A DNA stretch of 64,000 nt from Nocardioidaceae bacterium (GCA_030655315.1 JAURVT010000011.1:62001-126000); one strand, 5' to 3'; positions 8,191 through 21,314 are shown, numbered from the stretch's first letter. A program made the numbers and translations. The notes: a model not told the origin generated them from the letters alone.

Positions 8191-8234
8191 GAGGGCCTCC
8201 GGTACTGTTCTGAATGGTGCTACCGTGTCGCGCC
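8191..8234. promoter_or_regulatory. 44-bp divergent control region between purU and the second IclR gene
   Basis: TACCGT (8221-8226) lies 8 bases before the iclR ATG and would give a leaderless iclR mRNA. On the other strand GGAGG precedes purU. The imperfect dyad GGTACTGTTC / GAATGGTGCTACC spans 8201-8225 and may be an IclR-family operator. Both genes must share this very short region. Confidence 0.45.
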
Positions 8235-9053
8235 ATGAGCAACAACTCGGAACGTGGCGCTGACTCTACCGCGAGTCCGGTCCAGTCGGTAGACCGTGCG
8301 CTCGCGATCCTTGAGATCCTGGCCGACGCGGGCGAGGCAGGCGTGACGGACATCGGCGCGCAGCTCGGCGTGCACAAGTCGACGGCGTTCCGCCTGGTCG
8401 GCTCGCTCGAGGCGCGTGGCCTGGTCGAGCAGACCGCCGAGCGCGGCAAGTACCGGCTCGGGGTGGCGATCCTGCGGCTCGCGGCAGCCACCACCGCGCG
8501 GCTCGACGTCGTGCAGGAGGCGCGTCCGTTCGCCCGGCGCCTCGCCACCGACACCGGCGAGACGGTCAACGTCGCCGTGCTCAACGGCGGCGCCGCGCTC
8601 TACCTCGACCAGATCGCCGGTTCGTCGGCGCTGCAGCCGCACAACTGGGTGGGCCAGCGCGTCCCCCTGCACGCCACGTCCAACGGCAAGGTCCTGCTGT
8701 CGGGCCTCGAGGACGACCAGGTCCGGGCCGAGGTCGGCCCCGACCTGCGCGCCTACACGCCCACCACCGTGGTCGACGTCGACGTGCTGCTGGCCGAGGT
8801 CGCGCGGGTGCGCGAGCGCGGCCACGTCGTCGTCGTCGACGAGCTCGAGCACGGCCTGACCGCCGTGGCCGCGCCCGTCCGCGGCGTGCACGGCGACGTG
8901 GTCGCCTCCCTGTCGGTCTCGGGGCCGACGTTCCGGTTCGACGCGGCCAAGCTGGCCCGCGCGACCGAGCTCGTGGTCGCCGCGGCGGACGACTCGTCAC
9001 GTCGCCTCGGACACCGTCCGACTGGACGAGTCGAGCAGACGTCATCGAACTGA
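8235..9053 (+). CDS. IclR-family transcriptional regulator (second)
   Basis: 272-aa IclR protein. The winged helix covers roughly residues 15-70 (QSVDRALAILEILADAG; VHKSTAFRLVGSLEARGLVEQ) and the effector domain follows (ETVNVAVLNGGAALYLDQIAG; HATSNGKVLLSGL; APVRGVHGDVVASLSVSGPT). It differs clearly from the first IclR protein, so it is not a recent duplicate. It is divergent from purU and 71 bases before the betaine-transporter operon, which makes both its likely targets. ATG 8235 is chosen over earlier in-frame starts because TACCGT lies 8 bases before it and the N-terminus MSNNSERG leads into the HTH. Confidence 0.9.
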   Translation: MSNNSERGADSTASPVQSVDRALAILEILADAGEAGVTDIGAQLGVHKSTAFRLVGSLEARGLVEQTAERGKYRLGVAILRLAAATTARLDVVQEARPFARRLATDTGETVNVAVLNGGAALYLDQIAGSSALQPHNWVGQRVPLHATSNGKVLLSGLEDDQVRAEVGPDLRAYTPTTVVDVDVLLAEVARVRERGHVVVVDELEHGLTAVAAPVRGVHGDVVASLSVSGPTFRFDAAKLARATELVVAAADDSSRRLGHRPTGRVEQTSSN

Positions 9054-9124
9054 AACCTCGAAATCCCTCACCCGGGTCACCGGACGTGGCTTACTGACCC
9101 ATACCGAACCGACGGGAGCACCAG

Positions 9125-10159
9125 ATGGCCGACCCGGCCCTGCACGTGAACGGCCTGTGGAAGGTGTTCGGGCCTCGCGCCTCGCGCATCCCGGGCAGCC
9201 CCGACGCCCAGCTGGGCCGTGACGAGCTCCGCAGCAAGACCGGCTGCGTGGCCGCGGTCAAGGACGTGTCGTTCGAGGTGCAGCCCGGCGAGGTGTTCGT
9301 CGTGATGGGCCTGTCGGGCTCGGGCAAGTCGACGCTCGTGCGCTGCCTGACCCGGCTGATCGAGCCCACCGCCGGGGAGGTGCTCATCGACGGCAGCGAC
9401 GTCGCCAGGATGTCGGCGGGCAAGCTGCGCACCCTGCGCCGGCGCCACGTCGCGATGGTGTTCCAGCACTTCGGGCTGCTCCCGCACCGCCGCGTCATCG
9501 ACAACATCGCCTACGGCCTGGAGGTCCGCGGCGAGCGCCGGTCCAAGCGCCTCGCCCGGGCCCAGGAGATCGTCGACCTCGTCGGCCTGACCGGCAACGA
9601 GATGTCCTTCCCCGAGCAGCTCTCCGGCGGCATGCAGCAGCGCGTCGGCCTCGGCCGGGCGCTCGCCGTCGACCCGTCGATCCTGCTGTTCGACGAGCCC
9701 TTCTCGGCGCTCGACCCGCTCATCCGGCGCGACATGCAGAACGAGGTCGTGCGGCTGCACCACGAGATGAGCAAGACCATGGTCTTCATCACCCACGACC
9801 TCTCCGAGGCCCTGCACCTCGGCGACCGGATCCTCATCATGCGCGACGGCGAGGTCGTGCAGGTGGGCACGCCCGACGAGGTCGTCGGGGCGCCGGCCGA
9901 CGAGTACGTCCGCGACTTCGTGGCCGACGTCCCCAAGTCCCACGTGCTCACGCTCAAGTGGGTCATGCGCGCCCCGCGCGACGGCGACGACCTCACCGGG
10001 CCGATGCTCCCGGCCGACACCAAGGTGCAGGCCGCCGCCCGCGAGGTGATCGCCTCGGACCGTCCGATCCGGGTGATGGAGGGCGACCGCCTGCTCGGCG
10101 TCGTCACCGACGAGGACATCCTGCGCGTGATCGTCGCCGAGGAGGCCGTCGCCTCGTGA
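9125..10159 (+). CDS. opuAA: Glycine betaine/proline ABC transporter, ATP-binding subunit
   Basis: 344-aa ATPase of an osmoprotectant-type (OpuA/ProU) importer. It shows Walker [10 protein letters not shown] near residue 62, the signature [16 protein letters not shown], Walker [13 protein letters not shown], the H-loop FITHDL, and a C-terminal region ending [17 protein letters not shown], which is a partial CBS-like sensor as in OpuAA. The long N-terminal insert before Walker A is typical of ProV/OpuAA. GGGAG lies 7 bases before the ATG. A GGGTCA/TGACCC dyad (9074-9100) lies in the short leader. Its stop overlaps the permease GTG. Next to betaine-degradation genes it probably feeds a carbon and nitrogen source rather than serving only osmotic stress. 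Confidence 0.93.
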   Translation: MADPALHVNGLWKVFGPRASRIPGSPDAQLGRDELRSKTGCVAAVKDVSFEVQPGEVFVVMGLSGSGKSTLVRCLTRLIEPTAGEVLIDGSDVARMSAGKLRTLRRRHVAMVFQHFGLLPHRRVIDNIAYGLEVRGERRSKRLARAQEIVDLVGLTGNEMSFPEQLSGGMQQRVGLGRALAVDPSILLFDEPFSALDPLIRRDMQNEVVRLHHEMSKTMVFITHDLSEALHLGDRILIMRDGEVVQVGTPDEVVGAPADEYVRDFVADVPKSHVLTLKWVMRAPRDGDDLTGPMLPADTKVQAAAREVIASDRPIRVMEGDRLLGVVTDEDILRVIVAEEAVAS

Positions 10160-12180
10160 GCACGACGGTCGAGCAGGAGACGCCGGTGGTCGAGCAGCCG
10201 ACCCCGCCGACGTCCGACGCCCCCGCCCGACGCCGTCCCGGACGCGGACTCGCGCTGCTGGTGCTCCTCGCCGCCTGGGTCGTCGTCTCGCTCGTGCTCG
10301 ACGGCCGCCAGACCCTGGCGGTCGCCCGGAGCGACCTCTCCCCGTTCGCGCGCTGGGTCAACGACCTGCGCGACAGCATCGACGCCTCGCGCGGCGACAA
10401 CCCGGTGCTCGTGGCGCTCGGCACCGTCTCCGACGGCCTCGACACCGTGATCACCACCCTCCAGGGCTTCCTCAGCGACGCCCCCGCCGGCCGTCCCGTG
10501 CCCGAGATCGGCTGGCTCGGCGTCGTCGCGATCGCCGTCTGGCTGGTGCTGCTCGTGTCGGGCTGGCGGCTCGCGGTCGCCTGCGCCGTCGTGTTCGCCG
10601 CGTTCGGCACCTTCGGGTACTGGCAGGAGAGCATCGACACCCTGATCATCACGTTCCTGTCGGTGCTCATCGTGCTAGTGCTGGGCATCCCGCTCGGTCT
10701 GTGGATGGGCAACAGCAGACGGGCGACGGCCGTCGTCACGCCCGTGCTCGACCTCCTGCAGACGCTGCCGTCCCTGGTCTACCTGCTGCCGATCACGCTG
10801 GTCTTCGGCATCGGCGGGGCGCCGTCGGTGTTCGCGACGCTGCTCTACGCGCTGCCGCCCGTCGTCCGCATCACCGCCGAGGGCATCCGCGGGGTGTCGA
10901 CCGGCACGCTCGAGGCGGCCGAGTCGCTCGGCACCACGCGTGGCCAGCGCCTGCGGGGCGTCCAGCTGCCGATGGCGCGGCGCACGATCATCGTCGGCAT
11001 CAACCAGTCGATCATGGCGGCGCTCTCGATGGCCACGATCGCGGCCTTCATCAACTCGCCGGGGCTCGGCGTGCCCGTGGTCACGGCGCTCTCGTCGCTC
11101 GACGTCGGCACCGCCTTCACCGCCGGCGTCCTGATCGCCTTCATCGCGATCCTGCTCGACCGCGTCACCACCGCGGCGGGGGAGCGGACGCGGCTGGTGC
11201 GCACCGCCCAGAAGGTCCGTCAGCGCCGCGTCGGCCTCGCCGTCGCGCTCGTCCTCGTCGGCGTCTCGGTCTACCTCTCGCGCCTCTACCTCGACCTCGC
11301 GATCTTCCCCGACTCGCCCGACCTCGGCCGCCCGGTGTCCACGGCGGCGCAGGCCGTCGCCGACTGGGCCAACGACAACGGCTCGTGGCTGACCCAGCCG
11401 ATCTCCAACGGGTTCACCGTCGCCCTCCTCAACCCCTTCCAGTCGCTGGTGGCCGACTCGCCGTGGTGGGCCACCGCGCTGCTGCTCGTCGTGGCCCCGT
11501 TCCTGATCGCCGGCTGGCGCTCGGGCGTGATCGCGCTGGCCTGCGTCGGCGTCATCCTCGGCGTCGGCGTGTGGCACGAGGCGATGGTCACGCTCGCGAC
11601 GGCCCTCACCGCGACGGTCATCGTGCTCGCGATCTCGGTCGTGCTCGGCGTGCTGATGGCCAACAGCCGACGCACCGACGTCGTCCTGCGCCCCCTGCTC
11701 GACGCGGCCCAGACGATCCCGCCGTTCGTCTACCTGGTCCCGGCGCTCGCCCTGTTCGGGCCGACGCGGTTCACCGCGATCGTGGCCGCGATCGTCTACG
11801 GCGCCCCCGTGGCGATCAAGCTGATCTGCGACGGCATCCAGGGCATCGCCCCGACCACGGTCGAGGCCGCCCGGTCGGTCGGGTCGTCGCGGATGCAGCT
11901 GATCACGAAGGTGCAGCTGCCGATGGCGCGATCCAGCGTCGCGCTCGCGGCGAACCAGGGCCTGCTCTACGTCTTCGCCGTCATCGTCATCGGCGGCTTC
12001 GTCGGCGCGGGCGGGCTCGGCTACCTCGTGGTGGCCGGGTTCTCCCAGACCGAGCTCTACGGCAAGGGCGTCGCGGCCGGCATCGCCATCACCGCGCTCG
12101 CCGTCCTGTTCGACCGCATGACCCAGGGCTGGGTGTCCCGGGTCGACCCCCAGAAGTCCACCAGCAAGGAGTCCACATGA
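10156..12180 (+). CDS. opuAB: Betaine ABC transporter permease, two permease domains fused in one chain
   Basis: 674-aa inner-membrane protein with two complete binding-protein-dependent permease domains in tandem, against about 280-300 aa for a usual OpuAB/ProW. Each half has the coupling segment before its last helices: [17 protein letters not shown] with a preceding EAAESLG, and [17 protein letters not shown] with a preceding EAARSVG. The halves are clearly diverged, so the chain probably replaces a permease homodimer with an internal heterodimer. About 12-14 hydrophobic segments are visible. GTG 10156 overlaps the ATPase stop, and the TGA overlaps the binding-protein ATG. Confidence 0.9.
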   Translation: MSTTVEQETPVVEQPTPPTSDAPARRRPGRGLALLVLLAAWVVVSLVLDGRQTLAVARSDLSPFARWVNDLRDSIDASRGDNPVLVALGTVSDGLDTVITTLQGFLSDAPAGRPVPEIGWLGVVAIAVWLVLLVSGWRLAVACAVVFAAFGTFGYWQESIDTLIITFLSVLIVLVLGIPLGLWMGNSRRATAVVTPVLDLLQTLPSLVYLLPITLVFGIGGAPSVFATLLYALPPVVRITAEGIRGVSTGTLEAAESLGTTRGQRLRGVQLPMARRTIIVGINQSIMAALSMATIAAFINSPGLGVPVVTALSSLDVGTAFTAGVLIAFIAILLDRVTTAAGERTRLVRTAQKVRQRRVGLAVALVLVGVSVYLSRLYLDLAIFPDSPDLGRPVSTAAQAVADWANDNGSWLTQPISNGFTVALLNPFQSLVADSPWWATALLLVVAPFLIAGWRSGVIALACVGVILGVGVWHEAMVTLATALTATVIVLAISVVLGVLMANSRRTDVVLRPLLDAAQTIPPFVYLVPALALFGPTRFTAIVAAIVYGAPVAIKLICDGIQGIAPTTVEAARSVGSSRMQLITKVQLPMARSSVALAANQGLLYVFAVIVIGGFVGAGGLGYLVVAGFSQTELYGKGVAAGIAITALAVLFDRMTQGWVSRVDPQKSTSKEST

Positions 12181-13139
12181 AGAACCTGCGCAGGAGCGGC
12201 GTCGCCGTGTCCATTGCCGCGAGCCTCGCGCTCGCCCTCAGCGCGTGCGGGGGCGGCGACATCGAGAGCGCCGGCTCCGGCTCCTCCGAGGGCGACTGCA
12301 CCGACACCGTCAACATGGCGATCAACCCGTGGGTCGGCTTCGAGGCCTCCGCCCACGTGGTGGGCCGCGTCATCGAGACCGAGCTCGGCTGCACGGTCGA
12401 CTACAAGAACCTCAAGGAGGAGGTGGCCTGGCAGGGCTTCGGCAAGGACGTCGACGTCGTCATCGAGGACTGGGGCCACCCGGACCTGGAGAAGAAGTAC
12501 ATCGAGGGTTCCAAGACCGCCGTCGATGCCGGCCCGAACGGCAACGTCGGTCAGATCGGCTGGTACGTGCCGCCGTGGATGGCCGAGAAGTACCCCGACA
12601 TCACCGACTACAAGAACCTCAACAAGTACGCCGACCTGTTCGAGACGTCCGAGTCCGGCGGCAAGGGCCAGCTGCTCGACGGCGACCCGTCCTTCGTCAC
12701 CAACGACGAGGCCCTGGTCAAGAACAACAAGCTGGACTACAAGGTCGTCTACGCCGGCAGCGAGGCCGCGCTCATCACCGCGTTCCGCCAGGCCGAGCAG
12801 GACCAGAAGCCCGTCCTCGGGTACTTCTACGCGCCGCAGTGGTTCCTCTCCGAGGTCCCGCTCGTCAAGGTCGACCTGCCGCCCTACACCGAGGGCTGCG
12901 ACGCCGACCCCGAGGCGATCACCTGCGACTACCCCGAGACGCCGCTGAAGAAGATCGTCGCCACCGACTTCACCGAGGACGGCGGCGACGCCTGGACCGT
13001 GGTGAAGAACTTCCAGTGGACCAACGACGACCAGAACATCGTGGCCAAGTACATCGCCGAGGACAAGATGGACGCCGACGACGCGGCCGACAAGTGGATC
13101 GAGGCCAACCCCGACAAGGTGACGGCCTGGCTCGGCTGA
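12177..13139 (+). CDS. opuAC: Betaine ABC transporter substrate-binding lipoprotein
   Basis: 320-aa OpuAC-like binding protein. The signal peptide ends in the lipobox LALSACGG with the acylated Cys at residue 24, so it is anchored outside the membrane. The mature part contains NPWVGFEASAHV and DVVIEDWGHPDLEKKY near the N-lobe and GQIGWYVPPWMAEKYPDI; such tryptophans and aromatic residues form the cage that binds quaternary amines in this family. ATG 12177 overlaps the permease stop. It is the last gene of the operon; a GC hairpin follows. Ligand choice among betaine, proline betaine, carnitine or choline is not visible. Confidence 0.93.
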   Translation: MKNLRRSGVAVSIAASLALALSACGGGDIESAGSGSSEGDCTDTVNMAINPWVGFEASAHVVGRVIETELGCTVDYKNLKEEVAWQGFGKDVDVVIEDWGHPDLEKKYIEGSKTAVDAGPNGNVGQIGWYVPPWMAEKYPDITDYKNLNKYADLFETSESGGKGQLLDGDPSFVTNDEALVKNNKLDYKVVYAGSEAALITAFRQAEQDQKPVLGYFYAPQWFLSEVPLVKVDLPPYTEGCDADPEAITCDYPETPLKKIVATDFTEDGGDAWTVVKNFQWTNDDQNIVAKYIAEDKMDADDAADKWIEANPDKVTAWLG

Positions 13140-13149
13140 CGTCACGTCC

Positions 13150-13180
13150 GCGGGCCCTGTGAGGGCTCTCACGGGCCCGC
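13150..13180 (+). terminator. Hairpin after the betaine transporter operon
   Basis: GCGGGCCC ... GGGCCCGC arms with an added GTGAG/CTCAC stem closed by GGCT. It lies 11 bases after the opuAC stop. It has no T-tract, as is common in actinobacteria. Confidence 0.7.
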
Positions 13181-13220
13181 GAGGGGAACATCCGGCGGGG
13201 CCTGTGCCTTACTGGTCACT

Positions 13221-14462
13221 ATGACCATGACGAGTGAGGTGCAGGCCCCGACCCACGACCGGACGGGCGTGCCACCGCACAGCCCGGCCCGGGTGGCGGC
13301 CGCGATCACGGCCCTCGCCCTGGGCGGCTTCGTCATCGGCACCACCGAGTTCGTGACGATGGGCCTGCTGCCCGACATCGCCACCGGCGTCGGCGCGACG
13401 ATCCCCGAGGCGGGGCACGTCATCACCGCCTACGCCGCCGGCGTCGTCGTGGGCGCGCCGCTGATCGTCTCGCTCGGGGCCCGGCTCCCGCGTCGCGGGC
13501 TGGCCCTCGGGCTGGTGCTCGCACTCGCGTTCGGCAACGTCCTGACCGCGCTCGCCCCGTCGTACGGCAGCCTGATCGCGGCGCGGTTCGTGGCGGGCCT
13601 GCCGCACGGCGCCTACTTCGGCGTCGCCTCCCTGATCGCCACCTCGCTGGTCACCCGCGACAAGCGCGGACGTGCCGTCAGCTCGGTGATGCTCGGCCTG
13701 GCCGTCGCGCAGGTGGCGGGCGTGCCCGCCAGCACCTGGCTCGGCCAGACCCTCGGCTGGCGCTCGGCCTACTGGGCCGTCGTCGCGCTCGCGGTGGTCA
13801 CGGCCGTCGGCCTGGCCACCGTCGTCCCCGCGTCCGGACGCGACCGCACCGCGTCGGTCCGCCGCGAGCTCGGCGCGCTGCGCCGCCCGCAGGTCTGGCT
13901 GACGGTGGGCATCGGCACGGTGGGCTTCGGCGGCATGTTCGCCGTCTACAGCTACGTCGCGCCCACCATCACCGAGGTCACCGGCCTCGGACGCGGAGCG
14001 ATCCCGTGGATCCTGTTCACGTTCGGCCTCGGCAGCATCGTCGGCACCACCCTGGGGGGACGGCTCGGCGACCGCTGGCTGTTCGGCTCGCTCGTGGGCG
14101 CGATGGTCACCATCGGAGGCTTCCTCGCCCTGTTCGTCGGCGCCGCGCACCACCCGGTCAGCGCCGTGGTCGTGCTGTTCCTCATCTCGGTCAACGCCTC
14201 GGTGCTCGCGGTGCTGCTCCAGCTGCGCCTGATGCTCGTGGCCGGTGACGCCGAGATGCTGGGCGCCGCACTGAACCACTCGGCCCTCAACATCGCCAAC
14301 GGCCTCGGTGCCTGGCTCGGCGGACTCGTGATCGCCGCGGGCCTCGGCTACACCGCCCCGGCGGGCGTCGGCGTCGTGCTGGCCGCGGCCGGGCTGCTCG
14401 TCCTGGTGGTCTCGGCGACGCTCGAGCGACGCGACCACCTGCGCGTCTCGCTCTCGCACTGA
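13221..14462 (+). CDS. MFS transporter, DHA1 family (AraJ-like)
   Basis: 413-aa major-facilitator protein with about 12 membrane segments. The first helix carries the DHA1 signature FVIGTTEFVTMGLLPDIATG (residues 34-53), as in AraJ, NepI and chloramphenicol/arabinose efflux-like proteins. GARLPRRGLALG is the conserved loop between helices 2 and 3, and GRLGDRWLFG the equivalent loop in the second half. Substrate unknown; exporters of this group handle sugars, nucleosides or drugs. It stands alone between two operons, with its end 11 bases from the convergent GNAT gene. Confidence 0.85.
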   Translation: MTMTSEVQAPTHDRTGVPPHSPARVAAAITALALGGFVIGTTEFVTMGLLPDIATGVGATIPEAGHVITAYAAGVVVGAPLIVSLGARLPRRGLALGLVLALAFGNVLTALAPSYGSLIAARFVAGLPHGAYFGVASLIATSLVTRDKRGRAVSSVMLGLAVAQVAGVPASTWLGQTLGWRSAYWAVVALAVVTAVGLATVVPASGRDRTASVRRELGALRRPQVWLTVGIGTVGFGGMFAVYSYVAPTITEVTGLGRGAIPWILFTFGLGSIVGTTLGGRLGDRWLFGSLVGAMVTIGGFLALFVGAAHHPVSAVVVLFLISVNASVLAVLLQLRLMLVAGDAEMLGAALNHSALNIANGLGAWLGGLVIAAGLGYTAPAGVGVVLAAAGLLVLVVSATLERRDHLRVSLSH

Positions 14463-14472
14463 CGCGGGCGGG

Positions 14473-15590
14473 TCAGGCCAGCAGGTCGTACCGCTCGAGG
14501 TCGTCGAACGACCCGTCGGCCAGCGGCTCCGCGGCCCGCTCGGTGCCGACGTGCCTGAAGCCGAGACGGCGGGCGATCGCGTTGCTGCCGACGTTGGACG
14601 CGGCCGCGAGCAGCTCGACGCGTCGCAGGCCCATGCCACCGTCGTCCTGCGGCGCCACGGCGTGCGCGACGACCAGCCGGGCCGCCTCGCCGACGACGCC
14701 ACGCCCGCGGGCGTCGGGATGGGCCCAGTAGGCCAGCTCGCCCGACGTGGCGTCGATCCCGCCGAGCTCGACGACGGCGACCGTCGCGAGGAACGCGTCG
14801 GTCCCGGGGTCGGCCGCGCACCAGTGCACCGAGCGGCCCGTGGCCGAGCCCCAGGCCTGGCGGGCGAGCCACCGCTGCGCGGCCGCGGGATCGCGAGGGA
14901 GGTCGACGATCGAGAGGAACCGGTGGGTCTGGTCGTCCCGCGCGGCCTCGACGACGCGGACGAGGTCGTGCTCGGCGAACGGACGCAGCCGCACCCGCTC
15001 GCCCTCGAGCACCGGGGTGTCCCACCAGGTGGTGCGCGGCTCGGGACGGTCGCCGAAGCGGACGTGCCCGGTCCACGCGTCGATCAGCCGCCCGCGCTCG
15101 TGCAGCAGCCCCGGCGTGGTGCCGTCGAGCGAGAAGCCGGCGCGCCAGGCGGTGCGCAGGGAGTCGACGTTGCCGACGTGCGCGCGCCAGTGCACGACCT
15201 CGACGCCGCCCTCGACGAACGCCCACTGGACGGCCAGCGCCACGGCGCGGTGCATCAGCCCGCGTCCGCGCGCCCACGGGTGCAGCGCGAAGCCGACGTC
15301 GGCCACCGGGAGCCCGCGCACGTCCAGGTTGCCCGCGTAGCGGGGCTCGCCGTCGTCGTCCACGCCCTCGACGGCCCAGCCGCGGTGGTCCCGCTCCCAT
15401 CCCTGCGGCACGATCTCGCGGACGAACCGCTTGGCGTCGTCGCGCGCGTAGGGGTGCGGGACACTGGTCCAGCGGACCATCTGCGCGTCCTGGCACATCT
15501 GCGTCATCTCGTCGACGTCGTCCTCGGAGTGCGGGCGAAGCGTGACCGCGCCGTCGGTGAGGACGGGCACGTCGGCGGGCCAGCGGGGCC

Positions 15591-15594
<4 letters not shown>
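14473..15594 (-). CDS. Protein with two GNAT acetyltransferase domains (RimJ/RimL-like)
   Basis: 373-aa protein built of two RimJ/RimL-type GNAT modules. The first (about residues 10-175) has LRPHSEDDVDEMTQM and GFALHPWARGRGLMHRA; the second (about 190-373) has RLRPFAEHDLVRVVEAA and LAYWAHPDARGRGVVGEA. Each has the acetyl-CoA pyrophosphate-binding RGRG loop. An N-terminal amine or small amine is the usual acceptor in this group; the true one is unknown. ATG 15594 overlaps the pheA stop by three bases, so it is the third gene of a galK-pheA-GNAT operon. Confidence 0.85.
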
Positions 15595-18700
<3,106 letters not shown>

Positions 18701-18710
18701 GGTTCGGCGC

Positions 18711-19217
18711 ATGCCAACGATCGGTGTGGCGGTGCCCGTCCCGGAGCCGTGGGGCGAGCAGCTGCGCAGGCAGCGCGCCGGCTTCGGCGACCCCGCCGCC
18801 CAGACCGTGCCGACGCACGTGACGCTGCTCCCGCCGCAGGAGACCGACGCCGACGAGCTCGACGGCGTCTACGCGCGGCTGGCGGAGGCGGCGGCCGACC
18901 ACGAGCCCTACCGCATCCACCTGCGGGGCACCGGCACCTTCCGACCGATCTCGCCGGTGGTGTTCGTGGCGGTGGCCGAGGGCATCTCCCCGACCGAGCT
19001 GCTCGCCAAGTCGATCCGCACCGCGCTGCTCCGGGGTGACCTGGAGTTCCCGTACCACCCGCACGTCACGGTGGCGCACCACCTCGACGACGCCGGGCTC
19101 GACCACGCGTTCGACGCGCTGGCCGACTTCGAGTGCACCTTCGACGTCAACGCCTTCTCGCTCTACCTCCACGACGAGGACGACGGCTGGATCACCCACC
19201 GGGAGTTCGCACTGTGA
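18711..19217 (+). CDS. 2'-5' RNA ligase family (2H phosphoesterase) protein
   Basis: 168-aa member of the 2H phosphoesterase superfamily. Two H-x-T motifs are present: PTHVTLLPP near residue 35 and HPHVTVAHH near 118. Such proteins hydrolyse or ligate 2',5'- or cyclic phosphodiesters in RNA or nucleotides; the bacterial role is often unknown. The ATG at 18711 is 7 bases after TAGGGT (18698-18703), whose TAG is the trpS stop codon, so a leaderless promoter overlaps the end of trpS. The stop overlaps the GTG of the membrane protein that follows. Confidence 0.85.
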   Translation: MPTIGVAVPVPEPWGEQLRRQRAGFGDPAAQTVPTHVTLLPPQETDADELDGVYARLAEAAADHEPYRIHLRGTGTFRPISPVVFVAVAEGISPTELLAKSIRTALLRGDLEFPYHPHVTVAHHLDDAGLDHAFDALADFECTFDVNAFSLYLHDEDDGWITHREFAL

Positions 19218-20359
19218 GCACCACGAGGTCGGACGACCGCGCCGAGTCGAAGCCGGACGCCGAGGAGAAGCAGGGCATCGGCGCGAAGATCGCCGCCCGT
19301 CTCGAGGCGGCGCGCGCCCGGTCGCCGTTCCTCGACCACGTCTTCCGCATGAACGACCGCTACACCCGGGTGGGCGGCAACCTGCTGGCCGGCGGCGTCA
19401 CCTATTTCGGGTTCCTGTCGTTCTTCCCGCTGCTCGCGATGGCGTTCGCCGTGGCCGGCTGGGTCTCGAACATCTACCCCGAGGCCAACGACACCGTCGT
19501 CACGGCCGTGCAGGGGATCCTGCCGGGCATCATCTCGGACCAGCCGGGCGACGGGTCCATCACGCTCGACCAGATCACCGAGGCGGCGGCGACGGTCGGC
19601 CTCGTCGCGCTCGTCGGCCTGCTCTACACCGGCCTGGGCTGGATCCAGGCGCTCCGCGAGTCCGTGGCCGCGACCTTCGAGCTCTCGGTCGCGCGCCGCC
19701 CCAGCTTCCTCATCGGCAAGGCCACCGACCTGCTCGCGCTGGTCGTCATCGGCCTGGTGCTGACGATCTCGGTGTCGATCACCTCGCTCGTCGGCGGGTT
19801 CACCGACGTCATCCTCGACCTCGTGCAGACGCCCGGCGTCATCGCCGAGGTGGTCGTCTACGTCGCGGGCGCGCTGGTGGGCCTGGCCGCCAGCACCCTG
19901 CTGTTCTTCGCGATCTTCAGCATCCTCGGGCGCGGCGCGCACGTGCCGGCCAAGGCCCGACGGGCCGGGGCGCTGCTCTCCGCGATCGGCTTCGAGGCGC
20001 TCAAGTTCCTCGTCGTCTACGTGCTCGGCAGCGTCGGCGGCACGGCCTTCGCGCCGCTCGCGCTCGCCATCACGCTCGTGGTCTGGATCAACTACTGCTC
20101 GCGCCTGACCGTCTACGGCGCCGCCTGGGCCTACACGGTGCCCGGGGTGGCGGCGCTCGACACCGCGGCGGCCGCAGAGCCCTACGCGATCGGCCACGAG
20201 CCCACGTCGACGATCCGGGTCGCCTCCGACGCGCGTCCGCTGCCCGCGCCGGCGCAGGTGGTGGCCGTGCTGCGGCCGGTCGCGGTGCTCGGCGCGCTGA
20301 TCGCGCTGCTCTGGGCCTGGGTGCGCAGCGAGGACGCGAAGGACCGGGCCGGCCGGTGA
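19214..20359 (+). CDS. YihY/BrkB-family inner-membrane protein
   Basis: 381-aa membrane protein of the YihY (formerly 'ribonuclease BN') family. After a charged 45-residue N-terminus come six hydrophobic segments; GGNLLAGGVTYFGFLSFFPLLAM (first helix with the conserved AGGxTYxxFLSxFPL) is diagnostic, and WINYCSRLTVYGAAWAYT marks the last helix. Function is unknown in most bacteria; it is not a proven RNase. GTG 19214 overlaps the stop of the 2H protein, and the next gene overlaps its end, giving a trpS-2H-YihY-dehydratase run. Confidence 0.87.
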   Translation: MSTTRSDDRAESKPDAEEKQGIGAKIAARLEAARARSPFLDHVFRMNDRYTRVGGNLLAGGVTYFGFLSFFPLLAMAFAVAGWVSNIYPEANDTVVTAVQGILPGIISDQPGDGSITLDQITEAAATVGLVALVGLLYTGLGWIQALRESVAATFELSVARRPSFLIGKATDLLALVVIGLVLTISVSITSLVGGFTDVILDLVQTPGVIAEVVVYVAGALVGLAASTLLFFAIFSILGRGAHVPAKARRAGALLSAIGFEALKFLVVYVLGSVGGTAFAPLALAITLVVWINYCSRLTVYGAAWAYTVPGVAALDTAAAAEPYAIGHEPTSTIRVASDARPLPAPAQVVAVLRPVAVLGALIALLWAWVRSEDAKDRAGR

Positions 20360-21294
20360 GCGCACCGCTCGTGCTGCCGAGCCGGGCCGAGCTCGAGTCG
20401 GCGGCGGCCCGCCTCGCCGGCCAGGTCCGTCGCACGCCCGTCCTCGACGTCCACGGCGACGAGCTCGGCGTGCCCGCCCGGGTGGTCCTCAAGCTGGAGC
20501 TGACCCAGCACACCGGCTCGTTCAAGGCGCGCGGCGCGCTGAACTCCGTCCTCTCGCTGCCCGAGGGCACCACCGGCGTCGCCGCCGCGTCGGGCGGCAA
20601 CCACGGTGCGGCGCTCGCCTGGGCCGCGGGCCACGCCGGCATCGCGGCCGACGTCTTCGTCCCCTCGACCTCGCCGCAGGAGAAGGTCGACCGCATCCGC
20701 GGCTACGGTGCCACCGCCCACGTGGTCGAGGGCTACTACCCGCAGGCCGCCGAGGCCGCGCGCGCGTTCGTCGACTCCCACCCGGTCGAGATGGTGCACG
20801 CCTACGACCAGCGCACCATCACGTGCGGCGCCGCCACCCTCGGCCTGGAGATCGCGCAGCAGGTGCAGGCCGCCGACCACGTGCTCGTGGCGTGCGGGGG
20901 AGGGGGTCTGTTCTCCGGCACGGCCCTCGCCCTGCGCGACCAGGTGCCGGTGGTCCCGGTCGAGCCCGAGCGCTGCGCCAACCTCGCCGCGGCACGCGCG
21001 GCGGGCGAGCCCGTCGAGATCGAGGTCGGCGGGGTCGCCGCGGACTCCCTCGGCTCCTCCACCGTCGGCCGCTACGCCTTCGCGGTGTCCACCGAGCTCG
21101 ACCTGCCACCCGTGCTCGTCGACGACGACGCGATCGTCGCGGCCCGCCGCTGGCTCTGGCAGCGCTGCCGCGTGCTGGCCGAGCCCGGCGCCGCCACCCC
21201 CCTCGCCGCCCTGATGACCGGCGCCGTCGCCGTCCGTCCCGGCGAGGTCGTCGTGGTCGTGGTCAGCGGCGGCAACAACCCCTCCATCCCGTAG
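20356..21294 (+). CDS. Threonine/serine dehydratase (PLP-dependent)
   Basis: 312-aa fold-type II PLP enzyme. The PLP lysine is in HTGSFKARGALNSV (near residue 55), the phosphate-contacting loop in VAACGGGGLFSG (glycine-rich), and SGGNHGAALAWAAG binds the substrate carboxylate. It lacks the C-terminal ACT-like domain of biosynthetic IlvA, so catabolic threonine/serine deamination or serine racemisation is more likely. Glycine and serine produced from sarcosine could feed such an enzyme, but that link is speculation. GTG 20356 overlaps the previous stop. A perfect hairpin follows. Confidence 0.85.
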   Translation: MSAPLVLPSRAELESAAARLAGQVRRTPVLDVHGDELGVPARVVLKLELTQHTGSFKARGALNSVLSLPEGTTGVAAASGGNHGAALAWAAGHAGIAADVFVPSTSPQEKVDRIRGYGATAHVVEGYYPQAAEAARAFVDSHPVEMVHAYDQRTITCGAATLGLEIAQQVQAADHVLVACGGGGLFSGTALALRDQVPVVPVEPERCANLAAARAAGEPVEIEVGGVAADSLGSSTVGRYAFAVSTELDLPPVLVDDDAIVAARRWLWQRCRVLAEPGAATPLAALMTGAVAVRPGEVVVVVVSGGNNPSIP

Positions 21295-21314
21295 GGCGCG
21301 GGGCGGGCGACCAG

